A stretch of DNA of 64,000 nt from Anaerolineales bacterium UBA6055 (GCA_002428985.1 DIYL01000053.1:171700-235699), one strand, 5' to 3'; shown: positions 31,868-41,207, counted from the first letter of the stretch. Notes: generated by a model not told the origin, from the sequence alone. Numbers and translations are program-made.

Positions 31868-33625
31868 CTAGACACGGTATTCTACATCAACAACCATCTC
31901 TCGGATTTCGTTTTCTAGCGATGTAATATCATCTTTGATTTTCTGAATGATATTATCCATTGACACAATCTCGCGATCATCATCACGGCGCAGTTTGTAT
32001 TCAACACCGCCGTTTTCAAGCGACCGTTTACTAACTGTCAAACGAATCGGAATACCTATCAAATCAGCATCGTTAAATTTGACACCGGGACGTTCATTGC
32101 GATCATCAAACAGAACTTCAATCCCGCTCTTTTGTAAGTCCGCATACAGTTGTTCAACTTCTTCATCTGCGCCACGCAATCCGACTAGGTGGACTTGGTA
32201 AGGAGCAATCACAATTGGCAAGCTCAACCCGTTATCATCATGGAATTCTTCAGCAACACAAGCGAGCAATCGTCCAACACCAATCCCATACGACCCCATT
32301 ACAACAGGCACAAGTTTTTGATCTTGTGCAGCGTAAGACGCATTCATACTTGCCGTATAACGTGTACCCAGTTTAAAGATATTGCCGACTTCAACCCCAC
32401 GTACAGATTTAAGTGTACCTTTGCCATCAGGAGCAACAAAACCATCTTCTGCAAGCGCAATATCATCGACAATATCAGCCTCATAATCACGCCCGACATT
32501 GGTGTTCAGATAGTGATAACCTTCTTTATTGGCACCTGCTACCAAATTAGGTGATTGTGGAATCACATCATCAACAACAATGACACAGTCCTTCACACCA
32601 ATCGGTGAGCCATAACCAGGTTCGGCACCAATACCACGAATTTCATCATCTGTAGCAGGACGCAGAGCCTTTGCTTTGATTGCATTAGTTAGTTTCACGA
32701 GGTTGACTTCCATATCACCGCGTACAACCGCAAATACAAACTTCTCGACTTCCTCCTTACCTTCAACTACTGTAGCAATCATAAAGACAGCTTTAGCAGT
32801 TTTTGACCTAGGAATTTTCAAAAATTCTGCAAGGTCTTCAATCGTTTTTGTATCAGGTGTCTCAACTTCTTCCAAAGGTTTTGCATCTTCTGCTTCTGGC
32901 ACAGATTTTGTAAAGACCGCAACTTCTGCATTAGCATAATAGTGGCTGTCTTCATCAATCATAAGCGTATCTTCACCGATGTCAGTCAAATACATAAATT
33001 CATGGGCAAGCTTCCCACCCATCATGCCGGTATCTGATGCAACGGAAATTACCTTCAAGCCACAGCGATGAAAAATATTGTAGTAGGCTTGATAATGTGC
33101 TTTATACTGTTTATCAAGTCCATCATCATCAATATCAAGGCTATAGCTATCTTTCATGACAAACTCGCGGGTACGGATCAATCCAGCACGTGGACGTGGT
33201 TCATCACGCCACTTTGTTTGGATTTGATATACCAGTTTAGGTAATTGACGATAAGAGCTGATGTCTTTACGAATCAAATCTGCAACGACTTCTTCGTGAG
33301 TCATTGCCAGCACCATATCACGCTCACTACGATCATTAAAACGGGTCAACTCATCGCCAATTTCATACCAACGATTGGTTTCTTTCCAGATATCGGCAGG
33401 GTGAACAACCGGCATTGTCATTTCTTGACCACCAATGGCATCCATTTCTTCACGGATGATATTCTCAATTTTACGCAGTGTTCGTTGTGCTAACGGCATA
33501 TTGGTAAAAATACCAGCCGCTAACTGGCGGATATATCCTGCCCGCATCAATAATCCATGACCGACAGTATCAGCCTCGGAGGGTGCTTCTCGTAATGTAG
33601 AGCCAAACAACTGGCTAACTCTCAT
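31868..33625 (-). CDS. proS: Prolyl-tRNA synthetase
   Basis: A 585-residue class II synthetase of the bacterial type. Motif 1 and the start MRVSQLFGSTLREAPSEAD are typical. Motif 2 is KLVYQIQTKWRDEPRPRAGLIRTREFVMKDSYS, with THEEV before it, and motif 3 is GSYGIGVGRLLACVAE. An editing (INS, YbaK-like) domain at about 225-390 includes the segment TAKAVFMIATVVEGKEEVEKFVFAVVRGDMEVN, so it can clear Ala-tRNA(Pro). The C-terminal anticodon-binding domain follows. A ribosome site (AAAGGAT) precedes the ATG. It has its own promoter and terminator, independent of the downstream-reading polysaccharide genes. Confidence 0.97.
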   Translation of the reverse strand: MRVSQLFGSTLREAPSEADTVGHGLLMRAGYIRQLAAGIFTNMPLAQRTLRKIENIIREEMDAIGGQEMTMPVVHPADIWKETNRWYEIGDELTRFNDRSERDMVLAMTHEEVVADLIRKDISSYRQLPKLVYQIQTKWRDEPRPRAGLIRTREFVMKDSYSLDIDDDGLDKQYKAHYQAYYNIFHRCGLKVISVASDTGMMGGKLAHEFMYLTDIGEDTLMIDEDSHYYANAEVAVFTKSVPEAEDAKPLEEVETPDTKTIEDLAEFLKIPRSKTAKAVFMIATVVEGKEEVEKFVFAVVRGDMEVNLVKLTNAIKAKALRPATDDEIRGIGAEPGYGSPIGVKDCVIVVDDVIPQSPNLVAGANKEGYHYLNTNVGRDYEADIVDDIALAEDGFVAPDGKGTLKSVRGVEVGNIFKLGTRYTASMNASYAAQDQKLVPVVMGSYGIGVGRLLACVAEEFHDDNGLSLPIVIAPYQVHLVGLRGADEEVEQLYADLQKSGIEVLFDDRNERPGVKFNDADLIGIPIRLTVSKRSLENGGVEYKLRRDDDREIVSMDNIIQKIKDDITSLENEIREMVVDVEYRV

Positions 33626-33657
33626 CGTCTATCCTTTCTTTTAGACCTTTAAGGGTC

Positions 33658-33686
33658 ATTATAGATCAAAACAAATTATTATTCAA
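33658..33686 (-). promoter_or_regulatory. Promoter of proS
   Basis: On the minus strand: TTGAAT (33686-33681), 17 bp, and TATAAT (33663-33658), in the 65-bp gap after the glycosyltransferase gene. Confidence 0.65.
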
Positions 33687-33690
33687 CAAT

Positions 33691-35535
33691 TTAATCAGGT
33701 TGTGTGCGTCCATAAATCGTAATCTCAGCACGTGGACCAGCGATTGTTTCAACAACCTCGTAATTCGGATTATCATCTAAAAATCCTGTATCCAACACCC
33801 TCTGCATATCATATGTGGAGATGTTAGGGTCAAATACAATATAGTCGGGATCAGCATCATCCCATATATCACGTGGGTCTTGATAAATTGCCCGATATTC
33901 CGACGAAATATAACGGTCACTTGTAGCACCATAAAATTCATAATCCGTCAGCCACAAGAAATAATATAAATCCCCAATGATCCGCGATCCCTCCGGCACA
34001 TTATCAAGAATCCACTGTGCCCCCTGTGGCATTGGCGCAGTTTCAATTGTTTGTCCGCGCAACGCATATTGTATCGGTGTACTCATTACAAAACCTAGAT
34101 TTACGATGATAAAACACAGCACGACCCAGCCTAGGATTTTCTGCGGGATAATTTGGAAACCCCGCGTAAATAATGTCACAATCGCAATTGCATAAAAAGG
34201 AGCGAGTGGAATGACATAATACTCTAAGGTAATTTGCGCAGCTAAAATCGCTAATCCTAAATGGCCAAGCACAATAATCAATAGAATTTGTACATCCGTT
34301 TTAGTTCGTCGAATCAAAAGTCCGATCATTCCAGCGATGATCAACACAAACTCAAACTGTGATAATTCAGCGAGCACAACAAAATACTCAAAATAGGATG
34401 TAATCAGTCCAATCCCACCCTCAGAACGCAATTGTCGTGCACCTAGCACAGCATCAAGTTGAGGCAATATCTGTACTAGAAAGACAAAAATTGCACCCAA
34501 CAATCCACCAACCGCATAGTAGACCAGCTCACGTTGTGGTCGCCAGCCATATTTACGAAAACGCGCAATATAATCTGGAGCATATAGTGCCAGCATCAAT
34601 GCTGGTCCAAATGTAATCGAATGATAGTGTGTGAATAATCCAAACCCAACAATCACACCTGCCACAAAATGAAGCCGAGTTGCCTCTTTCTCAACAGCAA
34701 TTCGATGCACAAAAAATGATACTGTCAACAAAATACCTAAACCAATATCATGTCGGACTGTACTTGCCAAAACAATCACTGACCCACTAAATAACATGAG
34801 CACTGTGAGCCATGCTATTTGTCGATCATATAGTCGTTTTACCAGTGGATAAGTGATCACCATTAAAACAAGCGTCATCAAAATTTGATAAACGCGTGCT
34901 TGGACAAATCCGGTACCTACAAATTGCATCCAAATGCCCATGGGGATGAAATAATGAAATACATCCTCGCCACCGTTAAAAAATAGCAAATCATTTGGAT
35001 AGAGTCCGCGCACCCATGCAACAGGCCAACCTAGCAACCAAGATTCATCAGTTGGAATATGATTCGGATAAACAGCAATCGCATTGACTCGCAATGCCAA
35101 CAAGATAATAGCAATTACGCCAGCGATCACAACCATCCATTTTGATTGCACATCAAGTTGTTCATCAGCAAAAAAAGTGAGATACCCTAGACCAAATGTC
35201 GCGCTTAATGCCAAACCCGCATGGGCATACACCCACTCATGACGCATCAACACACCAAACAAAAACAATAGGCTCAACGATAACAGTAAATACAACAGTC
35301 GCAAGCCACTCAGTCTATGCAACCATTTGATAAACGTTGATAGCTGTAATGTGATCCCAATTGTTACAAGCGCTTGGATACCTAGCCCAACAGCTAATAT
35401 ACGAAATTGTGTGCTCTCACCGACATCCGGTGTCAGGGTATACAATACGAGATGCCCGATTAGACTCACTTGCAGTAGTGACAGTGCGCGCCAATATTGT
35501 TGAATGGGGATATGAGGTAATATATTGAATATCAT
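33691..35535 (-). CDS. GT39-like integral membrane glycosyltransferase
   Basis: 614 residues with about 12 membrane helices. The first extracytoplasmic loop has PTDESWLLGWPVAWVRG, where the acidic pair fits the catalytic DE/ED of GT-C glycosyltransferases (dolichyl-phosphate-mannose or ArnT type), which move a sugar from a polyprenyl phosphate carrier to an acceptor outside the membrane. The C-terminal 120 residues are a soluble extracytoplasmic domain (VPEGSRIIGDLYYFLWLTDYEFY, PDYIVFDPNI). It is the last gene of a polysaccharide operon, 3 bp after mazG-like. Sugar and acceptor are unknown. Confidence 0.8.
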   Translation of the reverse strand: MIFNILPHIPIQQYWRALSLLQVSLIGHLVLYTLTPDVGESTQFRILAVGLGIQALVTIGITLQLSTFIKWLHRLSGLRLLYLLLSLSLLFLFGVLMRHEWVYAHAGLALSATFGLGYLTFFADEQLDVQSKWMVVIAGVIAIILLALRVNAIAVYPNHIPTDESWLLGWPVAWVRGLYPNDLLFFNGGEDVFHYFIPMGIWMQFVGTGFVQARVYQILMTLVLMVITYPLVKRLYDRQIAWLTVLMLFSGSVIVLASTVRHDIGLGILLTVSFFVHRIAVEKEATRLHFVAGVIVGFGLFTHYHSITFGPALMLALYAPDYIARFRKYGWRPQRELVYYAVGGLLGAIFVFLVQILPQLDAVLGARQLRSEGGIGLITSYFEYFVVLAELSQFEFVLIIAGMIGLLIRRTKTDVQILLIIVLGHLGLAILAAQITLEYYVIPLAPFYAIAIVTLFTRGFQIIPQKILGWVVLCFIIVNLGFVMSTPIQYALRGQTIETAPMPQGAQWILDNVPEGSRIIGDLYYFLWLTDYEFYGATSDRYISSEYRAIYQDPRDIWDDADPDYIVFDPNISTYDMQRVLDTGFLDDNPNYEVVETIAGPRAEITIYGRTQPD

Positions 35536-35538
35536 GGG

Positions 35539-35886
35539 TTAATCTTGTGAGGGTGTGGTTGAGTTGTTATCAGTTGACCATGTACGTTTATAATTTTTCT
35601 CCAGTTTATTCATAACTGCTTCACCGAGATCTATATCACTGATACTTGCCAATTGCATTAAATAAAGCATCACATCAGCTAATTCGCCCGCAAGTTCGTC
35701 TTTATTCTGGGTATCATCATCCCACTGGAAATGCTCCAACACCTCACCTGCTTCCAAAACTAGAGAAATCGCCAGATTTTTTGGTGTTTGTGGTTTAGGG
35801 GAGTCTTCAGCATACCATCCCTTGCTTTCGACAAACTTGTGCATCGCCTCGGTTAATTTTTCTAAATCCGTTGATGTCTTAGTCAT
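35539..35886 (-). CDS. MazG-like nucleotide pyrophosphohydrolase
   Basis: A 115-residue all-alpha NTP-PPase of the short iMazG/RS21-C6 type. The metal-binding signature is LEAGEVLEHFQWDDD, followed by ELAGELADVMLYLMQLA (ExxxD). These enzymes hydrolyse (d)NTPs, often modified or non-canonical ones such as dCTP derivatives. It is wedged between two polysaccharide genes with 3-bp gaps on both sides, so it must be co-transcribed. The reason for that company is unclear; it could be house-cleaning or simply a passenger. Confidence 0.9.
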   Translation of the reverse strand: MTKTSTDLEKLTEAMHKFVESKGWYAEDSPKPQTPKNLAISLVLEAGEVLEHFQWDDDTQNKDELAGELADVMLYLMQLASISDIDLGEAVMNKLEKNYKRTWSTDNNSTTPSQD

Positions 35887-35889
35887 AGC

Positions 35890-37368
35890 TTAATATGCAT
35901 TCGGGCTAGAACCCGTAATCGTCTGTAAAATTGTGCGAATAATGATCTTAATATCGAGCCATAGTGACCAATTTTCTACATACCACAGATCGTGTTGTGT
36001 CCGATGAGCGATTGATGTATCACCACGTAGACCATTGACTTGTGCCCACCCGGTCATTCCAGCTTTTTCGCGATGGCGTTCCATATATCGTGGTATCTGT
36101 CCTCGAAACTGTTGTACATACATGGGGCGCTCTGGACGCGGACCAACAAGGCTCATATGCCCTAGTAATACATTGATCAATTGGGGGATTTCATCCCAAT
36201 TTGTCCGGCGCATAAACCGCCCAATTCTGGTAACACGCGGGTCATTTTCCACAGTCCATGTACGCCCACTTGATTCAGCATCAAAGCGCATTGAACGAAA
36301 TTTGATCATTGGGAAAGGACGACCATCCAACCCCATACGTACCTGTGAATAAAATACCGAACCTTTCGATTCCAAGCGAATCAAAAGTACGGTCAACATC
36401 ATAAAAGGTGACAACAATATCAAGCCTAATCCCGCACCAAATAAGTCCAGCGCACGTTTAAGGCTAAGTTTCCATCCACGTAGTGCAATATCGCGAACAG
36501 TCAATAGCGGCGTACCACCGAGATCATCGACATTTAAATCACCTGCCATATACGAGAAAATATCAGGATAGACTTTAATATCGACTTGTCCACGCTGGCA
36601 AAGTGTAATCAACTCGACAAGTTTTGTGCGTTTCGCATCAGATAGAGCAACGATGACCTGTTCAACTTCCAACTCATCAATCAAACGCGGTATATCATCG
36701 TAATTTCCAATATACGGAAATCCCAACATGCGTCGTCCACGTTGTTTGCCACTACTTACAATGCCGACGATATTGTAACCAAGGTCAGGTTTATTGCGGA
36801 TCTTTTTGGTGATGTCTTCTGCAATCCGTCCTTCACCCACAATAAGCAAATTGTCGCGTGCAATCCCACGTTTGCGTAGAGAAACCCAGAACTTCCGATG
36901 CAATTCTCGTCCGGTACCAGTCAACACAAGGCTAATAATCCAAACATAGAAAAATAGACTACGCGGGTACGATACTTCTAACGGGGTATTCTGTAAGAAA
37001 AATTCCAGCGTCCCATTTGCTAACAACGAGCCAAGTGTCACAACCCCAATGACATTGCGGATTTGATCGAATCGACTAAACGCCCGTTTGAGATGATATA
37101 AACGCGAAAAATAAAACATAATAATAATCGTGGCGACATGCAAAAATATCGTGGGACCATAACTATTTAGAGGAGGTTGCCCTTCTGGTCGAGCAAAAAA
37201 TGGTAAATATTCACGGGCTTCGTAACCGAGGACAAATGCCAATACCAACATCACAATATCAACTAAGACCAGTGAGGCATTGGATAACGCTTTGATCCGT
37301 TTACTCGTCAGAAAATGGTTTTGATGCGATTCTAATTGGAGACCGTCGGATGCCGGATTTCTTGCCAT
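35890..37368 (-). CDS. Polyprenyl glycosylphosphotransferase (WcaJ/PssY-type initiating sugar transferase)
   Basis: 492 residues. It has four N-terminal membrane helices, a Rossmann-like CoA-binding-type domain (DNLLIVGEGRIAEDITKKI, about 170-290), then the membrane-anchored transferase domain: KRALDLFGAGLGLILLSPF, MIKFRSMRFDAE, RRTNWDEIPQLINVLLGHMSLVGPRP, KAGMTGWAQVNGLRG. It moves a sugar-1-phosphate from UDP-sugar to undecaprenyl phosphate, the first step of exopolysaccharide or glycan assembly. It overlaps the upstream GT2 gene by 37 bp, and its strong ribosome site (AAAGGAGG) lies inside that gene, so the ATG is well supported. Confidence 0.93.
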   Translation of the reverse strand: MARNPASDGLQLESHQNHFLTSKRIKALSNASLVLVDIVMLVLAFVLGYEAREYLPFFARPEGQPPLNSYGPTIFLHVATIIIMFYFSRLYHLKRAFSRFDQIRNVIGVVTLGSLLANGTLEFFLQNTPLEVSYPRSLFFYVWIISLVLTGTGRELHRKFWVSLRKRGIARDNLLIVGEGRIAEDITKKIRNKPDLGYNIVGIVSSGKQRGRRMLGFPYIGNYDDIPRLIDELEVEQVIVALSDAKRTKLVELITLCQRGQVDIKVYPDIFSYMAGDLNVDDLGGTPLLTVRDIALRGWKLSLKRALDLFGAGLGLILLSPFMMLTVLLIRLESKGSVFYSQVRMGLDGRPFPMIKFRSMRFDAESSGRTWTVENDPRVTRIGRFMRRTNWDEIPQLINVLLGHMSLVGPRPERPMYVQQFRGQIPRYMERHREKAGMTGWAQVNGLRGDTSIAHRTQHDLWYVENWSLWLDIKIIIRTILQTITGSSPNAY

Positions 37369-38234
37369 AAGTCGGGACCTCCTTTCACCAATAGTGCGCT
37401 CAAAATCATCACATGCACAGGAAAAATTGTAGTCCGCCGAAAATGTTTACGATAAAAAATTAACATCGCCCGCCAAAATTCAAACTGCGCTTTTTTACTC
37501 TTGCGGCTGGCAGCACGTTTCACATGATGGACAACTACGCTTGGATAATACCAGACTTTATAGCCCGCGTCCTTAACACGATATGCCCAATCCAAGTCTT
37601 CGCCATACATAAAGAAGATTTCATCTAATAAGCCAGCTTTTTCAATTGCTTCTTTACGGACTTGCATATAGGCACCAACAACCGAATCAACTTCTAATTC
37701 TTCATCTTCGTCAGCAAAGGTCATGTTATAACGTCCGAAGGTTTTATTATTAGGGAACAATTTCGCCAAACCTGAGTAGTGGTAAAAGCTCACCAGCGGA
37801 GTCGGAAATCCGCGCCGACACGCTTTATCTAAGCTGCCATCCGTCAGAACAAGCTTAGGGCCAGCAACACCCACATCAGGGCGGGAATCCATGAATTGTA
37901 TCATGTCATAAAGTGCAGTCGGAGGTAACTCAGTATCAGGGTTTAGAAGCAATGCATACCGTGGTGCAGAAATCGCAACGTGTTCATCATCATAACCGAG
38001 ATGACGCAACCCGACGTTATTTCCACGCGGATAACCTATATTTTCTTCGGTGACAATCAGTTCAGCTTGTGGGAACTGTTTGCGCACCATCTCTGCGCTG
38101 TCATCCTCGGAATCGTTATCAACAACAACTACGGTATATGTAAAGTCTCCCTCGCTTGCAAAGACTGTTTCTAGACACTTTTGGAGATAGTCACTTGTAT
38201 TCCAGTTAACTATAACAATCCCTAAATCCTGCAT
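37332..38234 (-). CDS. GT2-family glycosyltransferase (rhamnosyltransferase-like)
   Basis: 300 residues of the GT-A fold. It starts MQDLGIVIVNWNTSDYLQKCLETVF, with VVVVDNDSEDDSAEMV, GYPRGNNVGL, the DxD-like LLLNPDTELP, GAYMQVRKEAIEKAGLLDEIFFMYGEDLDWAYRV, and a C-terminal amphipathic/membrane helix. This is the WbbL/rhamnosyltransferase branch of GT2, which adds a sugar to a lipid-linked acceptor. It is the first gene of the operon with the initiating transferase, MazG and the GT39 protein. The ATG at 38234 follows GAGG by five bases; the in-frame GTG at 38240 is less likely. Confidence 0.9.
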   Translation of the reverse strand: MQDLGIVIVNWNTSDYLQKCLETVFASEGDFTYTVVVVDNDSEDDSAEMVRKQFPQAELIVTEENIGYPRGNNVGLRHLGYDDEHVAISAPRYALLLNPDTELPPTALYDMIQFMDSRPDVGVAGPKLVLTDGSLDKACRRGFPTPLVSFYHYSGLAKLFPNNKTFGRYNMTFADEDEELEVDSVVGAYMQVRKEAIEKAGLLDEIFFMYGEDLDWAYRVKDAGYKVWYYPSVVVHHVKRAASRKSKKAQFEFWRAMLIFYRKHFRRTTIFPVHVMILSALLVKGGPDLWQEIRHPTVSN

Positions 38235-38332
38235 ATCCACCTCTTAGTTTACAACGGCAAATTCTACCACAAAATCAACCACTCTTAAATTATCGTGTTA
38301 TACACACATCACCGTTTTAATACTTAAGATGT

Positions 38333-39874
38333 CTAATATGCGCCTGTTGCTGTTGGGAGTGTCGCCAACGGTTGCCCCCTTAATGCCGACCGCATCGCAT
38401 CGCGGTCATCCCAAGGATGCTCAATAACGCCAAAACACATGCTTTGTTCGTGCCCCTTGCCACATGCCATGACAATATCACCGGCTTCTGCCATTTGACA
38501 TGCTTGATAAATCGCCTCACCACGATCCCGCACACGGATAAACGTCTCACCCTCAACACCACCTTGCGCGACACACCCCTGTGCCATCATCTCCAAAATA
38601 TCATCTAACGATTCGGTACGCGGGTCTTCAGCTGTTAAGATTGTCATATCTGCAAATTGTGCCGATGTCTCCGCCATCATGCGTCGTTTTTCAACATCAC
38701 GTAATCCCGCACTGCCAAACACACAGATCAGTTTCTTTCCGTCGGGTAACATCGTTCGTCCGGCTTCTAATGCGCGTTTGAGTGCGTTTGGTGTATGCGC
38801 AAAATCAACTATCGCAACAAAATCTTGCCTTTCATCAATGCGTTCCATCCGACCCGAAATCAATGTTACGTCAGCAATCCCTTGCTGAATCGCCTCCCAA
38901 GACACATCAATTTCCCGTGCAACACTAATCCCTGCCAGCATATTTGAGATATTAAATTCACCGAGCAATTGCATCTCGATCTGTATGCCCTGCACAGTAA
39001 ATTTCGTTTGATTCGGTTGATAATCAATGTCTATCGCATGATAATATGCGCCGTTGTGAATCCCATAACCCACGACTTTATCTGCTGGAATCGCGCCGAA
39101 ATAATCTGCTGATGGATCATCCGCATTGACCACACTAATTTTCGGCTGATTTGGTTTGCGATATGCACCAGCTAATTTACGGAACATAAGCGCTTTTGCA
39201 TCGCGATAATTTTCCCAACTACCATGAAAGTCAAGATGTTCGTGCATGACGTTGGTATAAACTGCAACATCAATATCCACACCATTTAATCGACCTTGTG
39301 CTAACCCATGACTTGTCATTTCCAAAATGCAGTGGGTCAAACTCGCATCTACCATCCGCGCTAGATACGCTTGTACTTGCGGAGCACCCGGTGTCGTCAC
39401 ATGTAGACCTGTATCTGCCACATCGTCACCAAAATCCGCAGAAATTGTACTAATAAATCCAGCTTTGATGCCCTCGGCACGTTTTAGAATGCTGTGCAAA
39501 ATATGACTGGTTGTCGTTTTACCATCTGTTCCCGTCACACCGATAACGACCAATTTACGCGATGGAAAATCATGATACGCCGCTGCCAGTAAACCCAATA
39601 CATCTTGCGCATCGGTAACCTGCACATATGGCACAGACAAATCATCTTGAGGAATCTCGCCCACAATCGCGCTGGCACCCGTATCAATCGCATTTTGGAC
39701 ATATTTGTGCCCATCGGTAGATAAACCCCTGCGCGCAACAAACACACCACCCTGTTCGACATCCAAGCTCGATTCGACTATCGGTGCGGTGACAAGGGTA
39801 TTCATATCACCTTGTTTTTTGGTGATTTTGTCGTCGGGAATTTCAGATAATAATTGTGATAAAGTCTTAAACAT
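38333..39874 (-). CDS. murE: UDP-N-acetylmuramyl-tripeptide synthetase MurE
   Basis: A 513-residue Mur ligase that adds the third amino acid to UDP-MurNAc-L-Ala-D-Glu in the cytoplasm. It has the ATP loop VIGVTGTDGKTTTSHIL, then EMTSHGLAQGRLNGVDIDVAVYTNVMHEHLDFHG, SGRMERID and VDFAHTPNALKRALE. The position that in diaminopimelate-adding enzymes reads DNPR is EDPRTE here. The Arg is kept but the Asn is not, so the amino acid (diaminopimelate, ornithine or lysine) cannot be called. It is alone rather than in a dcw cluster. The downstream part ends in a non-conserved TATGAY tail. Confidence 0.93.
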   Translation of the reverse strand: MFKTLSQLLSEIPDDKITKKQGDMNTLVTAPIVESSLDVEQGGVFVARRGLSTDGHKYVQNAIDTGASAIVGEIPQDDLSVPYVQVTDAQDVLGLLAAAYHDFPSRKLVVIGVTGTDGKTTTSHILHSILKRAEGIKAGFISTISADFGDDVADTGLHVTTPGAPQVQAYLARMVDASLTHCILEMTSHGLAQGRLNGVDIDVAVYTNVMHEHLDFHGSWENYRDAKALMFRKLAGAYRKPNQPKISVVNADDPSADYFGAIPADKVVGYGIHNGAYYHAIDIDYQPNQTKFTVQGIQIEMQLLGEFNISNMLAGISVAREIDVSWEAIQQGIADVTLISGRMERIDERQDFVAIVDFAHTPNALKRALEAGRTMLPDGKKLICVFGSAGLRDVEKRRMMAETSAQFADMTILTAEDPRTESLDDILEMMAQGCVAQGGVEGETFIRVRDRGEAIYQACQMAEAGDIVMACGKGHEQSMCFGVIEHPWDDRDAMRSALRGQPLATLPTATGAY

Positions 39875-39894
39875 ACATGCCTCTACATCTAACC

Positions 39895-39921
39895 GTAGGG
39901 ATGAACCCGTGTGTTCATCCG
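39895..39921. repeat. Dispersed palindromic repeat, copy 3
   Basis: GTAGGGATGAA-N8-TTCATCCG, closest to the inferred consensus. It lies 20 bp upstream of the murE start. Copies 1 and 2 are at 29143-29169 and 29231-29253; a decayed copy is at 13936-13954. Confidence 0.8.
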
Positions 39922-40221
39922 TTTCTACAAATTACCATGCAAGGTTATATCATGATAACTATGTTTAATGGAGAGGAAAATATAAACACATGTTAGAATA
40001 ACCTCTCCGTAGGTAGCCTTTCGCTATAAGTTTTACAATGAGCTAATGTATCTTTTTTGGCATAACTGATAGAAAATACATCGATAAATCTTTCTAACAA
40101 ACCAAATCTCAGCGATAGTAATATTGACATATAGCCCTATAGTCTGCCCGCTAAAATACAGACAGCGCAACACATCGGTACGCGCCTTACACAATATTAT
40201 CTATATCTATAGGTTGAAAAC
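39922..40221. other. Intergenic region between murE and atpF, no gene
   Basis: 300 bp without a supported reading frame or RNA gene. A TTGACA at 40124-40129 has no -10 partner at the right distance. The region ends in the bidirectional terminator at 40222-40258. Confidence 0.6.
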
Positions 40222-40258
40222 ACAAACGCGCCGGATTGCTCCAGCGCGTTTGTTTTAG
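40222..40258. terminator. Terminator of the nuo-atp cluster (bidirectional)
   Basis: ACAAACGCGC (40222-40231) and GCGCGTTTGT (40244-40253) form a 10-bp stem with a GGA/TCC pairing in the loop. On the minus strand GTGTTTT follows; on the plus strand TTTTAG follows. Confidence 0.88.
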
Positions 40259-40300
40259 TTTCGATTGTTGGGACACGATAGATCGTGCACTTACGACAAG

Positions 40301-41182
40301 TTAGCTCAAGCTACCTGTCAATTTGTTTAGGTTGCTACGAACGCTACCGTCAATGACGCGGTCAGCAGAACGTACAATCAGACCGCCAAGGATGGCTGGG
40401 TCAACGGAGAATGTAGCATTATCCGCACCGGTTGCACTCTTAACGCTTGCTTGTTCGTCATCGGACAATGGCATAGCACTGACAACTTCTACGTCGCCAC
40501 CCAAGCCTTTTGCATCTTCTGGAAGATCAGCAATGAAGCCGTCAACCAATGCTTTTTGCTTGCCTGCATCCAATTGTTCACCAAGGATACGACCTGCAAC
40601 TGCAGTAGAGATTGCAAGAACTTGTTCACGTAGGTCGCCAAGTTGTGCGTCACGTGCTGTAACAGCATCTGCTTGTGCGTCAGCTTGAATCTTTTCAGCA
40701 GCTTGACGTGCGCCTTGTTCGATGCCTTTAGCAACGTCTTCACCACGTCCACGTGCATCTTCAATAACTTTCTGAGCTTCGGTACGAGCCTGTGCCAAAA
40801 TCTTTTCTGCTTCAGCTTCTGCATTTTCACGTGCTTTAGCAGCAGCAGCGGCATCTTCGATACCTTTCTTGATTTTCTCAGCGCGTGCATCCAACATGTT
40901 AACTGCTGGTCGCCATAGCATCGGTACAAGGATACCGAGCAAAATCAAGAAGTTGAGAATTTGAACGGAGAGCAAACCAGTGTTGATACCAAGTGGATCA
41001 AGTGGGCTGCCACCTTCTTCAGCAACGGCATCGTCGCTATGATCGTCGGTTACTTCTTCGGTTGTGGTTTCTTCACCTTCGCCACCCTCTTCGTCCTGTG
41101 CCATTGCAGGCAATGCTGCAAATACCAGCGACAGAAGCATGAGGAGTACGAGAAGGCGTTTAATTAGTGTACTTTTTTGCAT
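40301..41182 (-). CDS. atpF: ATP synthase subunit b with signal-peptide-like N-terminus and delta-subunit C-terminal domain
   Basis: 293 residues, against 160-170 for ordinary b. Residues 1-30 look like a signal peptide (KRLLVLLMLLSLVFAALPAMAQ) followed by an acidic linker (31-65). The usual b anchor is at about 72-95 (LLSVQILNFLILLGILVPMLW), then a long Ala/Glu/Lys coiled coil (95-215). The last 60 residues match the C-terminus of the delta subunit (AtpH): VVSAMPLSDDEQ, then VDPAILGGLIVRSADRVIDGSVRSNL. The N-terminal helical domain of delta is absent. The start at 41182 has GGAG six bases upstream. It is the last gene of the F0 cluster. Mycobacteria also fuse b and delta; this arrangement keeps only delta's tail. 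Confidence 0.88.
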   Translation of the reverse strand: MQKSTLIKRLLVLLMLLSLVFAALPAMAQDEEGGEGEETTTEEVTDDHSDDAVAEEGGSPLDPLGINTGLLSVQILNFLILLGILVPMLWRPAVNMLDARAEKIKKGIEDAAAAAKARENAEAEAEKILAQARTEAQKVIEDARGRGEDVAKGIEQGARQAAEKIQADAQADAVTARDAQLGDLREQVLAISTAVAGRILGEQLDAGKQKALVDGFIADLPEDAKGLGGDVEVVSAMPLSDDEQASVKSATGADNATFSVDPAILGGLIVRSADRVIDGSVRSNLNKLTGSLS

Positions 41183-41207
41183 AACGCTCTCCTTTTCGCG
41201 CAACAGA

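Noticed and set aside
40124..40152. TTGACA box in the murE-atpF gap
   Set aside because: The sequence 17 bp on (CCCGCT) is no -10 box, and the nearest plus-strand gene is far away.
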